64,000 bases of DNA, taken from positions 11,306,501 through 11,370,500 of the forward strand of contig OY756967.1 of the NCBI GenBank assembly GCA_963580455.1, in the 5' to 3' direction. Position 1 is the first letter of the stretch, and each line of letters starts with the position of its first letter. A program made the translations under genes and the position numbers. This document shows positions 52,200-62,792 of this stretch, piece by piece. The notes beneath the pieces are model-generated. The model did not search any database, was not told the origin of the DNA, and saw only the letters and a list, made by a program, of their open reading frames with translations. This stretch comes from Euonymus europaeus (lineage: Eukaryota; Streptophyta; Magnoliopsida; Celastrales; Celastraceae).

Positions 52200-52502
52200 A
52201 AACAATTTCGATGCCAAAACACCTCCATAGAAAGAGTTGAGCATCTTCGGACAATCAAAGTTGCTCGGTGTACACTTTTTATTGTTCTTTTATGTTAAAT
52301 TTTACGAAAATGAGCTTCCAGGATTATTTCGATGCCAAAACACCAACTTTCTATGACAAATGGACAAAACCGTTAAAAGCTCCTCCATAGAGAGAGTTTA
52401 GCAACTTCGGACTATCGAAGTTGCTCGGTATACACTTTTTATTGTTCTTCTATGTTAAATTTTAAGAAAATGAGCTTCCAAAACAATTTCGATGCTCGGT
52501 GT
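51941..52502 (+). repeat. 281 bp tandem duplication with truncated monomers
   Basis: The word cctccatagaaag at 51,941 recurs at 52,222, and the unusual gagcttccaaaacaatttcg recurs at 52,191 and 52,472, both at a spacing of 281. That is two monomers (320) less 39 bases. At 52,200-52,222 the unit jumps from tttcgatgccaaaac to acctccatag, losing the aactttctatgac to aaaagc portion. At about 52,494 the second copy jumps from tttcgatg directly to ctcggtg, losing more. Both joins fall at short shared words, which fits microhomology-mediated deletion followed by tandem duplication. Confidence 0.82.
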
Positions 52503-53834
52503 ACAATTTATATTGTTCTACTAAGTCAAATTTTACGAGTATAAGCTTTCAAGATTATTTCGATGCCAAAACATTAACTTTCTATGACAAATGGACAAAA
52601 TTGTTAAAAGCACCTCCATAGAAAGAGTTGAGCATCTTCGGACAATCAAAGTTGCTCGGTGTACACTTTTTATTGTTCTTTTATGTTAAATTTTACGAAA
52701 ATGAGCTTCCGGGGTTATTTCGATGCCAAAACACCAACTTTCTATGACAAATGGACAAAACCGTTAAAAGCTCATCCATAGAGAGAGTTGAGCAACTTCG
52801 GACTATCGAAGTTGCTCGGTGTACACTTTTTATTATTCTTCTATGTTAAATTTTATGAAAATGAGCTTCCAGGATTATTTCGATGCCGAAACACCAACTT
52901 TCTATGACAAATGGACAAAACCGTTAAAAGCGCCTCCATAGCGAGAGATGAGCAACTTCTGACAATCAAAGTTGCTCGGTGTACAATTTATATTGTTCTA
53001 CTAAGTCAAATTTTACGAGTATAAGCTTTCAAGATTATTTCGATGCCAAAACATTAACTTTCTATGACAAATGGACAAAATTGTTAAAAGCACCTCCATA
53101 GAAAGAGTTGAGCATCTTCGGACAATCAAAGTTGCTCGGTGTACACTTTTTATTGTTCTTTTATGTTAAATTTTACGAAAATGAGCTTCCAGGATTATTT
53201 CGATGCCAAAACAGCAACTTTCTATGACAAATGGACAAAACCGTTAAAAGCTCCTCCATAGCGAGAGTTGAGCAACTTCGGACAATCAAAGTTGCTCGGT
53301 GTACAATTTATATTGTTCTACTAAGTCAAATTTTACGAGTATAAGCTTTCAAGATTATTTCGATGCCAAAACATTAACTTTCTATGACAAATGGACAAAA
53401 CCGTTAAAATCTCCTCAATAGAAAGAGTTGAGCATCTTCGTACAATCAAAGTTGCTCGGTGTACACTTTTTATTGTTCTTCTATGTTAAATTTTACGAAA
53501 ATGAGCTTCCGGGGTTATTTCGATGCCAAAACACCAACTTTCTATGACAAATGGACAAAACCGTTAAAAGCTCATCCATAGAGAGAGTTGAGCAACTTCG
53601 GACTATCGAAGTTGCTCGGTGTACACTTTTTATTATTCTTCTATGTTAAATTTTATGAAAATGACCTTCCAGGATTATTTCGATGCCGAAACACCAACTT
53701 TCTATGACAAATGGACAAAACCGTTAAAATCTCCTCAATAGAAAGAGTTGAGCAACTTCGTAATTATCAAAGTTGCTCGGTGTACACTTTTTATTGTTCT
53801 TCTATGTTAAATTTTACGAAAATGAGCTTCCGGG

Positions 53835-55429
53835 GTTATTTCGATGCCAAAACATTAACTTTCTATGACAAATGGACAAAACCGTTAAAAGCTCCTCCAT
53901 AGAGAGAGTTGAGCAACTTCAGACTATCAAAGTTGCTCGGTGTACACTTTTTATTGTTCTTCTATGTTAAATTTTACGAAAATGAGCTTTCATGGTTAAA
54001 TTTTACGAGTATAAGCTTTCAAGATTATTTCGATGCCAAAACAATAACTTTCTATGACAAATGGGCAAAACCGTTAAAAGCTCCTCCATAGAGATAGTTG
54101 AGCAACTTCGGACTATCAAAGTTGCTCGGTGTACACTTTATATTGTTCTACTATGTCAAATTTTACGAGTATAAGCTTCCAAGATTATTTCGATTCCAAA
54201 ACATTAACTTTCTATGACAAATGGACAAAACCGTTAAAAGCACTTCCATAGAAAGAGTTGGGCATCTTCGGACAATCAAAGTTGCTCGGTGTACACCTTT
54301 TATTGCTCTTTTATGTTAAATTTTACGAAAATGAGCTTCCAGGATTATTTCGATGCCAAAACACCAACTTTGTATGACAAATGGAAAAAACCGTTAAAAG
54401 CTCCTCCATAGAGAGAGTTGAGCAACTTCGGACTATCGAAGTTGCTCGGTGTACACTTTTTATTGTTCTTTTATGTTAAATTTTACGAAAATGAGCTTGC
54501 ACGATTATTTCGATGCCAAAATACCAACTTTCTATGACAAATAGACAAAACCGTTAAAAGCTCCTCCATAGAGGGAGTTGAGCAACTTCGGAAAATCAAT
54601 GTTGCTCGGTGTACACTTTTTATTGTTCTTTTATGTTAAATTTTACGAAAATTAGCTTGCACGATTATTTCGATGCCAAAACACCAACTTTCTATGACAA
54701 ATGGACAAAACCGTTAAAAGCTCTTCCATAGAGAGAGTTTAGCAACTTCGGACTATCAAAGTTGCTCGGTGTACACTTTGTATTGTTCTACTAAGTCAAA
54801 TTTTACGAGTATAAGCTTTCAAGATTATTTCGATGCCAAAACATTTACTTTCTATAACAAATGGACAAAACCGTTAAAATCTCCTCCATAGAAAGAGTTG
54901 AGCATCTTCGGACAATCAAAGTTGCTCGGTGTACACTTTTTATTGTTCTTTTATGATAAATTTTTTGAGTATAAGCTTCCAAGATTATTTCGATGCCAAA
55001 AAATTAACTTTCTTTGACAAATGGAAAAAATTGTTAAAAGCACCTCCATAGAAAGAGTTGAGCATCTTCGGACAATCAAAGTTGCTCGGTGTACACTTTT
55101 TATTATTCTTCTATGTTAAATTTTATGAAAATGAGCTTTCTGGATTATTTCGATGCCAAAACACCAACTTTCTATGACAAATGGACAAAACAGTTAAAAC
55201 CACCTCCATAGCGAGAGTTGAGCAACTTCGGACAATCAAAGTTGCTCGGTGTACAATTTATATTGTTCTACTATGTCAAATTTTACGAGTATAAGCTTTC
55301 AAGATTATTTCGATGCCAAAACATTAACTTTCTATGACAAATGGACAAAACTGTTAAAAGCAGCTCCATAGAAAGAGTTGAGCATCTTCGGACAATCAAA
55401 GTTGCTCGGTGTACACTTTTTATTGTTCT
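53835..55429 (+). repeat. Duplicated tract G2 (second copy of 46,255-47,849)
   Basis: This is the second copy of G1, also carrying the 29 bp internal duplication (53,967-54,024). Immediately upstream, 53,160-53,720 matches 45,580-46,140 at almost the same offset (shared cttcgtacaatc and aatgaccttcc words), but about one monomer is missing between the two matching stretches, with a mosaic join near 53,725-53,835 that includes the unusual cttcgtaattatc. Confidence 0.83.
53967..54024 (+). repeat. 29 bp direct duplication inside a monomer, second copy
   Basis: This has the same structure as at 46,387-46,444, with first half at 53,967-53,995 and second at 53,996-54,024. Since both lie inside the larger G1/G2 duplication, the 29 bp event happened once and was then copied with its surroundings. 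Confidence 0.88.
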
Positions 55430-58400
55430 TTTATGTTAAATTTTACGAAAATGAGCTTCCAGGATTATTTCGATGCCAAAACACCAACTTTCTATGACAA
55501 ATGGAAAAAACCGTTAGAAGCTCCTCCATAGAGAGAGTTGAGCAACTTCGGACTATCGAAGTTGCTCGGTGTACACTTTTTATTATTCTTCTATGTTAAA
55601 TTTTACGAAAATGAGCTTCCAGGATTATTTCGATGCCAAAACACCAACTTTCTATGACAAATGGACAAAACCGTTAAAAGCTCCTCCATAGAGAGAGTTG
55701 AGCATCTTCGGACAATCAAAGTTGCTCGGTGTACAATTTTTATTGTTCTTTTATGTTAAATTTTACGAAAATGAGCTTCCTGGATTATTTCGATGCCAAA
55801 ACACCAACTTTCTATGACAAATGGACAAAACCGTTAAAAGCACTTCCATAGAGAGAGTTTAGCAACTTCGGACTATCAAAGTTGCTCGGTGTACACTTTA
55901 TATTGTTCTACTAAGTCAAATTTTACGAGTATAAGCTTCCAAGATTATTTCGATGCCAAAACATTAACTTTCTATGACAAATGGACAAAATTGTTAAAAG
56001 CACCTCCATAGAAAGAGTTGAGCATCTTCGGACAATCAAAGTTGCTCGGTGTACAATTTTTATTGTTCTTTTATGTTAAATTTTACGAAAATGAGCTTCC
56101 TGGATTATTTCGATGCCAAAACACCAACTTTCTATGACAAATGGACAAAACCGTTAAAAGCTCCTCCATAGAGAGAGTTGAGCAACTTCGGACTATCGAA
56201 GTTGCTCGGTGTACACTTTTTATTGTTCTTCTATGTTAAATTTTAAGAAAATGAGCTTCCAGGATTATTTCGATGCCAAAACACCAACTTTCTATGACAA
56301 ATGGACAAAACCGTTAAAAGCTCCTCCATAGAGAGAGTTGAGCAACTTCGGACTATCGAAGTTGCTCGGTATACACTTTTTATTGTTCTTCTATGTTAAA
56401 TTTTAAGAAAATGAGCTTCCAGGATTATTTCGATGCCAAAACACCAACTTTCTATGACAAATGGACAAAACCGTTAAAAGCTCCTCGATAGCGAAAGTTG
56501 AGCAACTTCGGACAATCAAAGTTGCTCGGTGTACAATTTATATTGTTCTACTAAGTCAAATTTTACGAGTATAAGCTTTCAAGATTATTTCGATGCCAAA
56601 ACATTAACTTTCTATGACAAATGGACAAAAACCGTTAAAATCTCCTCAATAGAAAGAGTTGAGCATCTTCGGACAATCAAAGTTGCTCGGTGTACACTTT
56701 TTATTGTTCTTCTATGTTAAATTTTACGAAAATGAGCTTCCGGGGTTATTTCGATGCCAAAACACCAACTTTCTATGACAAATGGACAAAACCGTTAAAA
56801 GCTCCTCCATAGAGAGAGTTGAGCAACTTCGGACTGTCGAAGTTGCTCGGTGTACACTTTTTATTATTCTTCTATGTTAAATTTTATGAAAATGAGCTTC
56901 CAGGATTATTTCGATGCCGAAACACCAACTTTCTATGACAAATGGACAAAACCGTTAAAAGCACCTCCATAGCGAGAGTTGAGCAACTTCGGACAATCAA
57001 AGTTGCTCGGTGTACAATTTATATTGTTCTTCTATGTTAAATTTTACGAAAATGAGCTTCCAGGATTATTTCGATGCCAAAAAACCAACTTTCTATGACA
57101 AATAGACAAAACCGTTAAAAACACCTCCATAGAGAGAGTTGAGCAACTTCGGACAAACAATGTTGCTCGGTGTACACTTTTTATTGCTCTTCTATGTTAA
57201 ATTTTAAGAAAATGCACTTCCGGGATTATTTCGATGCCAAAACACCAACTTTCTATGACAAATGAACAAAACCGTTAAAAGCTCCTCCATAGCGAGAGTT
57301 GAGCAACTTCGGACAATCAAAGTTGCTCGGTGTACAATTTATATTGTTCTACTATGTCAAATTTTACGAGTATAAGCTTTCAAGATTATTTCGATGCCAA
57401 AACATTAACTTTCTATGACAAATGGACAAAACTGTTAAAAGCAGCTCCATAGAAAGAGTTGAGCATCTTCGGACAATCAAAGTTGCTCGGTGTACACTTT
57501 TTATTGTTCTTTTATGTTAAATTTTACGAAAATGAGCTTCCAGGATTATTTCGATGCCAAAACACCAACTTTCTATGACAAATGGAAAAAACCGTTAGAA
57601 GCTCCTCCATAGAGAGAGTTGAGCACCTTCGGACTATCGAAGTTGCTCGGTGTACACTTTTTATTATTCTTCTATGTTAAATTTTACGAAAATGAGCTTC
57701 CAGGATTATTTCGATGCCAAAACACCAACTTTCTATGACAAATAGACAAAACTGTTAAAAACACCTCCACAGAGAGAGTTGAGCAACTTCGGACAATCAA
57801 TGTTGTTCGGTTTACACTTTTTATTGTTCTTTTATGTTAAATTTTACGAAAATGAGCTTGCACGATTATTTCGATGCCAAAACACCAACTTTCTATGACA
57901 AATGGACAAAACCGTTAAAAGCTCCTCCATAGAGAGAGTTGAGCAACTTCGAACTATCAAAGTTGCTCGTTGTACACTTTATATTGTTCTACTAAGTCAA
58001 ATTTTACGAGTATAAGCTTCCAAGATTATTTCGATGCCAAAACACCAACTTTCTATGACAAATGGACAAAACCGTTAAAAGCTCCTCCATAGAGAGAGTT
58101 GAGCAACTTCGGACTATCAAAGTTGCTCGGGGTACACTTTTTATTGTTCTTCTATGTTAAATTTTAAGAAAATGAGCTTCCAGGATTATTTCGATGCCAA
58201 AACACCAACTTTCTATGACAAATGGATAAAACCGTTAAAAGCTCCTCCATAGAGAGAGTTGAGCAACTTTGGACAATCAAAGTTGCTCGGTGTACACTTT
58301 ATATTGTTCTACTAAGTCAAATTTTACGAGTATAAGCTTCCAGGATTATTTCGATTCCAAAACATTAACTTTCTATGACAAATGGACAAAACCGTTAAAA

Positions 58401-58806
58401 GCACTTCCATAGAGAGAGTTTAGCAACTTCGGACTATCAAAGTTGCTCGGTGTACACTTTATATTGTTCTACTAAGTCAAATTTTACGAGTATAAGCTTC
58501 CAAGATTATTTCGATGCCAAAACATTAACTTTCTATGACAAATGGACAAAATTGTTAAAAGCACCTCCATAGAAAGAGTTGAGCATCTTCGGACAATCAA
58601 AGTTGCTCGGTGTACACTTTTTATTGTTCTTTTATGTTAAATTTTACGAAAATGAGCTTCCAGGATTATTTCGATGCCAAAACACCAACTTTCTGTGACA
58701 AATGGACAAAACCGTCAAAAGCTCCTTCATAGAGAGAGTTGAGCAACTTCGCACTATCGAAGTTGCTCGGTATACACTTTTTATTGTTCTCCTATGTTAA
58801 ATTTTA

Positions 58807-59766
58807 AGAAAATGAGCTTCCAGGATTATTTCGATGCCAAAACAACAACTTTCTATGACAAATGGACAAAACCGTTAAAAGCACCTCCATAGCGAGAGTT
58901 GAGCAACTTCGGACAATCAAAGTTGCTCGGTGTACACTTTTTATTGTTCTTTTATGTTAAATTTTACGAAAATGAGCTTCAAGGATTATTTCGATGCCAA
59001 AACACCAACTTTCTATGACAAATGGACAAAACCGTTAAAAGCACCTCCATAGCGAGAGTTGAGCAACTTCGGACAATCAAAGTTGCTCGGTGTACACTTT
59101 TTATTGTTCTTTTATGTTAAATTTAACGAAAATGAGCTTCCAGGATTATTTCGATGCCAAAACACCAACTTTCTATGACAAATGGACAAAACCGTTAAAA
59201 GCTCCTCCATAGAGAGAGTTGAGCAACTTCAAACTATCGAAGTTGCTCGGTATACACTTTTTATTGTTCTCCTATGTTAAATTTTAAGAAAATGAGCTTC
59301 CAGGATTATTTCGATGCCAAAACACCAACTTTGTATGACAAACGGACAAAACCGTTAAAAGCACCTCCATAGCGAGAGTTGAGCAACTTCGAACTATCGA
59401 AGTTGCTCGGTATACACTTTTTATTGTTCTCCTATGTTAAATTTTAAGAAAATGAGCTTCCAGGATTATTTCGATGCCAAAACAACAACTTTCTATGACA
59501 AATGGACAAAACCGTTAAAAGCACCTCCATAGCGAGAGTTGAGCAACTTCGAACTATCGAAGTTGCTCGGTATACACTTTTTATTGTTCTCCTATGTTAA
59601 ATTTTAAGAAAATGAGCTTCCAGGATTATTTCGATCCCAAAACAACAACTTTCTATGACAAATGGACAAAACCGTTAAAAGCACCTCCATAGCGAGAGTT
59701 GAGCAACTTCGGACAATCAAAGTTGCTCGGTGTACACTTTTTATTATTCTTCTATGTTAAATTTTA
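58807..59766 (+). repeat. Locally homogenised run of similar monomers
   Basis: Monomers starting at 58,807, 59,287, 59,447 and 59,607 all begin agaaaatgag and carry the combination of aaaagcacctcc and tagcgag. Those at 59,287 and 59,447 also share gagcaacttcgaactatcg and the private ttctcctatg tail, also seen before 58,807 and 59,287. Here similarity is strongest between neighbouring single monomers, not between units eight or more apart, so this flank behaves as a monomeric rather than higher-order array. Confidence 0.72.
59381..59408. other. Perfect dyad with a variant spacer
   Basis: GAGCAACTTCG (59,381-59,391), spacer aactat, CGAAGTTGCTC (59,398-59,408). The spacer has changed (gactat to aactat) while both arms are intact. 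The same spacer variant occurs in the neighbouring monomer at 59,541-59,568. Confidence 0.9.
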
Positions 59767-62036
59767 TGAAAATGAGCTTTCAGGATTATTTCGATGCCAA
59801 AACACCAACTTTCTATGACAAATGGACAAAACCGTTAAAAGCACCTCCATAGCGAGAGTTGAGCAACTTCGGACAATCAAAGTTGCTCGGTGTACACTTT
59901 TTATTGTTCTTTTATGTTAAATTTTACGAAAATGAGCTTCCAGGATTATTTCGATGCCAAAACACCAACTTTCTATGACAAATGGACAAAACCGTTAAAA
60001 GCTCCTCCATAGAGAGAGTTGAGCAACTTCGGACTATCGAAGTTGCTCGGTGTACACTTTTTATTATTCTTCTATGTTAAATTTTATGAAAATGAGCTTC
60101 CAGGATTATTTCGATGCCAAAACACCAACTTTCTATGACAAATGGACAAAACCGTTAAAAGCTCCTCCATAGCGAGAGTTGAGCACCTTCGGACAATCAA
60201 AGTTGCTAGGTGTACAATTTATATTGTTCTACTAAGTCAAATTTTACGAGTATATGCTTTCAAGATTATTTCGATGTCAAAACAATAACTTTCTATGACA
60301 AATGGACAAAACCGTTAAAATCTCCTCCATAGAAAGAATTGAGCATCTTCGGACAATCAAAGATGCTCGGTGTACACTTTTTATTGTTCTTCTATGTTAA
60401 ATTTTACGAAAATGAGCTTCCGAGGTTATTTCGATGCCAAAACACCAACTTTCTATGACAAATGGACAAAACCGTTAAAAGCTCCTCCATAGAGAGAGTT
60501 GAGCAACTTCGGACTATCGAAGTTGCTCGGTGTACACTTTTTATTATTCTTCTATGTTAAATTTTATGAAAATGAGCTTCCAGGATTATTTCGATGCCAA
60601 AACACCAACTTTCTATGACAAATGGACAAAACCGTTAAAAGCACCTCCATAGCGAGAGTTGAGCAACTTCGAACTATCAAAGTTGCTCGGTGTACAATTT
60701 ATATTGTTCTACTAAGTCAAATTTTACGAGTATAAGCTTCCAAGATTATTTCGATGCCAAAACATTAACTTTCTATGACAAGTGGACAAAACTTTTAAAA
60801 GCAGCTCCATAGAAAGAGTTGAGCATCTTCGGACAATCAAAGTTGCTCGGTGTACACTTTTTATTGTTCTTTTATGTTAATTTTTACGAAAATGAGCTTC
60901 CAGGATTATTTCGATGCCAAAACAACAACTTTCTATCACAGATGGAAAAAACCGTTAAAAGATCCTCCATAGAGAGAGTTGAGCAACTTCGGACTATCGA
61001 AGTTGCTCGGTGTACATTTTTTATTATTCTTCTATGTTAAATTTTACGAAAATGAGCTTCCAGGATTATTTCGATGCCAAAACACCAACTTTCTATGACA
61101 AATAGACAAAACCGTTAAAAACACCTCCATAGAGAGAGTTGAGCAACTTCGGACAATCAATGTTGTTCGGTGTACACTTTTTATTGTTCTTTTATGTTAA
61201 ATTTTACGAAAATGAGCTTGCACGATTATTTCGATGCCAAAACACCAACTTTCTATGACAAATGGACAAAACCGTTAAAAGCTCTTCCATAGAGAGAGTT
61301 TAGCAACTTCGGACTATCAAAGTTGCTCGGTGTATACACTTTATATTGTTCTATTAAGTCAAATTTTACGAGTATAAGCTTCCAAGATTATTTCGATGCC
61401 AAAACATTAACTTTCTATGACAAATGGACAAAATTGTTAAAAGCACCTCCATAGAAAGAGTTGAGCATCTTCAGACAATCAAAGTTGTTCGGTGTACACT
61501 TTTTATTGTTCTTTTATGTTAAATTTTACGAAAATGAGCTTCCAGGATTATTTCGATGCCAAAACACCAACTTTCTATAACAAATGGACAAAACCGTTAA
61601 AACCCCTCCATAGAAAGAGTTGAGCAACTTCGGACTATCGAAGTTGCTCGGTGTACACTTTTTATTGTTCTTCTATGTTAAATTTTAAGAAAATGAGCTT
61701 CCAGGATTATTTCGATGCCAAAACACCAACTTTCTATGACAAATGGACAAAACCGTTAAAAGCTCCTCCATAGCGAGAGTTGAGCAACTTCGGACAATCA
61801 AAGTTGCTCGGTGAACAATTTATATTGTTCTACTAAGTCAAATTTTACGAGTATAAGCTTTCAAGATTATTTCGATGCCAAAACATTAACTTTCTATGAC
61901 AAATGGACAAAACCGTTAAAATCTCCTCCATAGAAAGAGTTGAGCATCTTCGAACAATCAAAGTTGCTCGGTGTACACTTTTTATTGTTCTTTTATGATA
62001 AATTTTTTGAGTATAAGCTTCAAAGATTATTTCGAT

Positions 62037-62067
62037 GCTAAAACATTAACTTTCTATGACAAATGGA
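62037..62067 (+). repeat. Left copy of the 31 bp direct repeat flanking the insert
   Basis: A 31 bp stretch starting gctaaaacattaac and ending caaatgga is identical to 62,762-62,792. The combination gctaaaacattaac, with T in place of the usual second C of gatgcc, was noticed only at these two places, so the two copies are specifically related to each other and not just two random monomers. Confidence 0.82.
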
Positions 62068-62075
62068 CAAAATTG

Positions 62076-62098
62076 ACATGGCCACATCACTCAACGAG
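62076..62098 (+). other. 23 bp filler between two copies of a satellite word
   Basis: Left of this stretch the satellite reads caaaattg (62,068-62,075); right of it the sequence aaattgttaaaa (62,099-62,110) continues the satellite as expected for gttaaaagcacc before diverging at tggctag. The 23 bases acatgg...cgag are therefore wedged into a satellite word with aaattg repeated on both sides, a 6 bp direct repeat. This could be a small insertion with a target duplication, or filler DNA added during end joining. Confidence 0.6.
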
Positions 62099-62136
62099 AA
62101 ATTGTTAAAATGGCTAGACGGTGCTGAAGTGGCATG
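62077..62136. other. Imperfect inverted repeat at the left edge of the insert
   Basis: catggccac (62,077-62,085) and gtggcatg (62,129-62,136) are reverse complements except for one unpaired base; extending inwards, gccacatcac pairs partly with gtgctgaagtggc. A hairpin of about 60 bp is possible, enclosing the aaattgttaaaa satellite-like word. Confidence 0.5.
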
Positions 62137-62347
62137 AATTTTAACAGATGCCTTTGAAATCTTAATGAAATTTTTTCTTTAATTTCTTCAATATTTTTGT
62201 CGAGACATATTTGTTTTCTTCTGCTTTTCTTGCATGTTACGTTGGGGTCGGCCTATTTGCATAATGTTTGGTTGGGGTCAACTAGCTTTGTCTCTGCGTG
62301 CTTGTTTCTATTGTACATGGACTATGAAAAAGATTCCGAGGAAGCTC

Positions 62348-62536
62348 TTAATTAGTTGGTCGGGTCTCTATTCTACACCACCAGTTGGACTGATTCTCTG
62401 TTGGTCCCGGTGGCTTACGAGCAAGGGGGAGGGGCACTGTATTCGGGGTTTGGAATTTTCTTTGATTCCGTTGGGGACTTTTGTCAAACAGCTTATGTGC
62501 GGCGCGCATTTGATCATGTAGAAAATGAGTGCCCAT
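62348..62536 (-). pseudogene. Possible pentatricopeptide-repeat gene fragment
   Basis: A 62-codon minus-strand frame contains AAHKLFDKSPQRN at residues 12-24 (62,465-62,503). This resembles the helix of plant PPR repeats, where words like ARKLFDEMPERN are typical, and PPR genes are very numerous in land plants. Only about 13 residues fit; the rest of the frame (rich in P, N, R) does not continue the 35-residue repeat, and there is no second repeat. If real, it is a short broken piece carried in with the insert. It could also be chance, since five overlapping frames cover this stretch; the plus-strand 95-codon frame at 62,234-62,521 and the 81-codon minus-strand frame at 62,368-62,613 have no motif I recognise. 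Confidence 0.33.
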
Positions 62537-62544
62537 TTATTTGA

Positions 62545-62588
62545 GGCCCAATAACAAGGCAAAGGAGAGGCCCAAATATAAAGGCCCA
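62545..62588. promoter_or_regulatory. Cluster of three GGCCCA boxes
   Basis: GGCCCA occurs at 62,545-62,550, 62,569-62,574 and 62,583-62,588, spaced 24 and 14 bases apart, with atataaa just before the third. In plants GGCCCA (site II-like elements) binds TCP factors and is common in promoters of housekeeping genes and in some LTRs. A TATA-like tatttaagg follows at 62,731. The reading as a relic promoter is inference; no downstream gene exists, since satellite resumes 30 bases later. Confidence 0.3.
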
Positions 62589-62761
62589 CGCGAAAGAAGC
62601 CGAGCACAACCAATCAACTGAGACTTGGAGTCCAAGGAAAATAAAATAAATCTTATCTTATGGAGCAAGTGTGGACTCCCATTACTTGAAAAGAAGGACA
62701 TTTTAGGTATTTTATCTCACAAAACCGGGGTATTTAAGGAAAACAGAAATAACAAAGTTGA

Positions 62762-62792
62762 GCTAAAACATTAACTTTCTATGACAAATGGA
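62762..62792 (+). repeat. Right copy of the 31 bp direct repeat flanking the insert
   Basis: Identical to 62,037-62,067. After it, the array does not continue with the expected caaaattgttaaaagc portion: 27 bp are missing and the sequence goes straight to aagagttgagcatc, with a shared GA at the join. Re-entry into the satellite was therefore imprecise. Confidence 0.82.

Larger units (their letters stand above)
1..62075 (+). repeat. 160 bp tandem satellite array, main segment
   Basis: A unit of 160 bp repeats without interruption and always in the same orientation; because the sequence is printed 60 bases per line, the same words return every eight lines. The most constant parts are tatttcgatgcc near unit base 21, aactttctatgacaaatgga near 41, gttgctcggtgtaca near 96-130 and an AT-rich tail ending ttaaatttta. 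Variation is concentrated at unit bases 1-20 (cgaaaatgag, agaaaatgag or cgagtataag starts), 38-40 (acc or att), 65-90 (tagagag, tagcgag or tagaaag) and 131-150. Phase is held for thousands of bases and broken only by rare small indels, for example near 6,385, 6,660, 41,737, 42,865, 48,812, 49,083, 56,631, 61,334 and 61,601. There are no genes. Centromeric, pericentromeric or subtelomeric location cannot be told from the sequence. I do not recognise the satellite family. Confidence 0.98.
62076..62761. mobile_element. Non-satellite insert of 686 bp, unclassified
   Basis: This is the only stretch in the window unrelated to the satellite. From the left it holds a short filler with an imperfect inverted repeat (62,077-62,136), an AT-rich and T-rich stretch (62,138-62,220), a GC-richer part with several overlapping open frames on both strands (62,234-62,540), a cluster of three GGCCCA words (62,545-62,588), and an A-rich end containing tatttaagg (62,731). 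I see no long terminal repeat pair, no terminal inverted repeat spanning the whole insert, no poly(A) tail at either edge and no transposase or polymerase motif. The GGCCCA cluster followed by a TATA-like word could come from the U3 part of a plant LTR or from a gene promoter. It may be a degraded transposon fragment or captured genomic DNA; the feature class is a best guess. Confidence 0.45.

Noticed and set aside
1..62075. CRISPR-like regular repeats
   Set aside because: The units are contiguous 160 bp monomers with no unique spacers between conserved repeats, and there are no cas genes.
62234..62521. 95-codon plus-strand open frame in the insert
   Set aside because: No recognisable domain, several overlapping frames on both strands of similar length, no flanking gene structure. 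Treated as accidental.
62076..62761. Solo LTR
   Set aside because: GGCCCA boxes and a TATA-like word are suggestive, but I see no TG...CA ends at the junctions and no short target duplication.
62037..62792. Ordinary transposon target site duplication around the insert
   Set aside because: The flanking repeat is 31 bp, too long for known integrases and transposases, and is accompanied by a 27 bp deletion on one side. Kept as a finding about repair rather than annotated as a target duplication.
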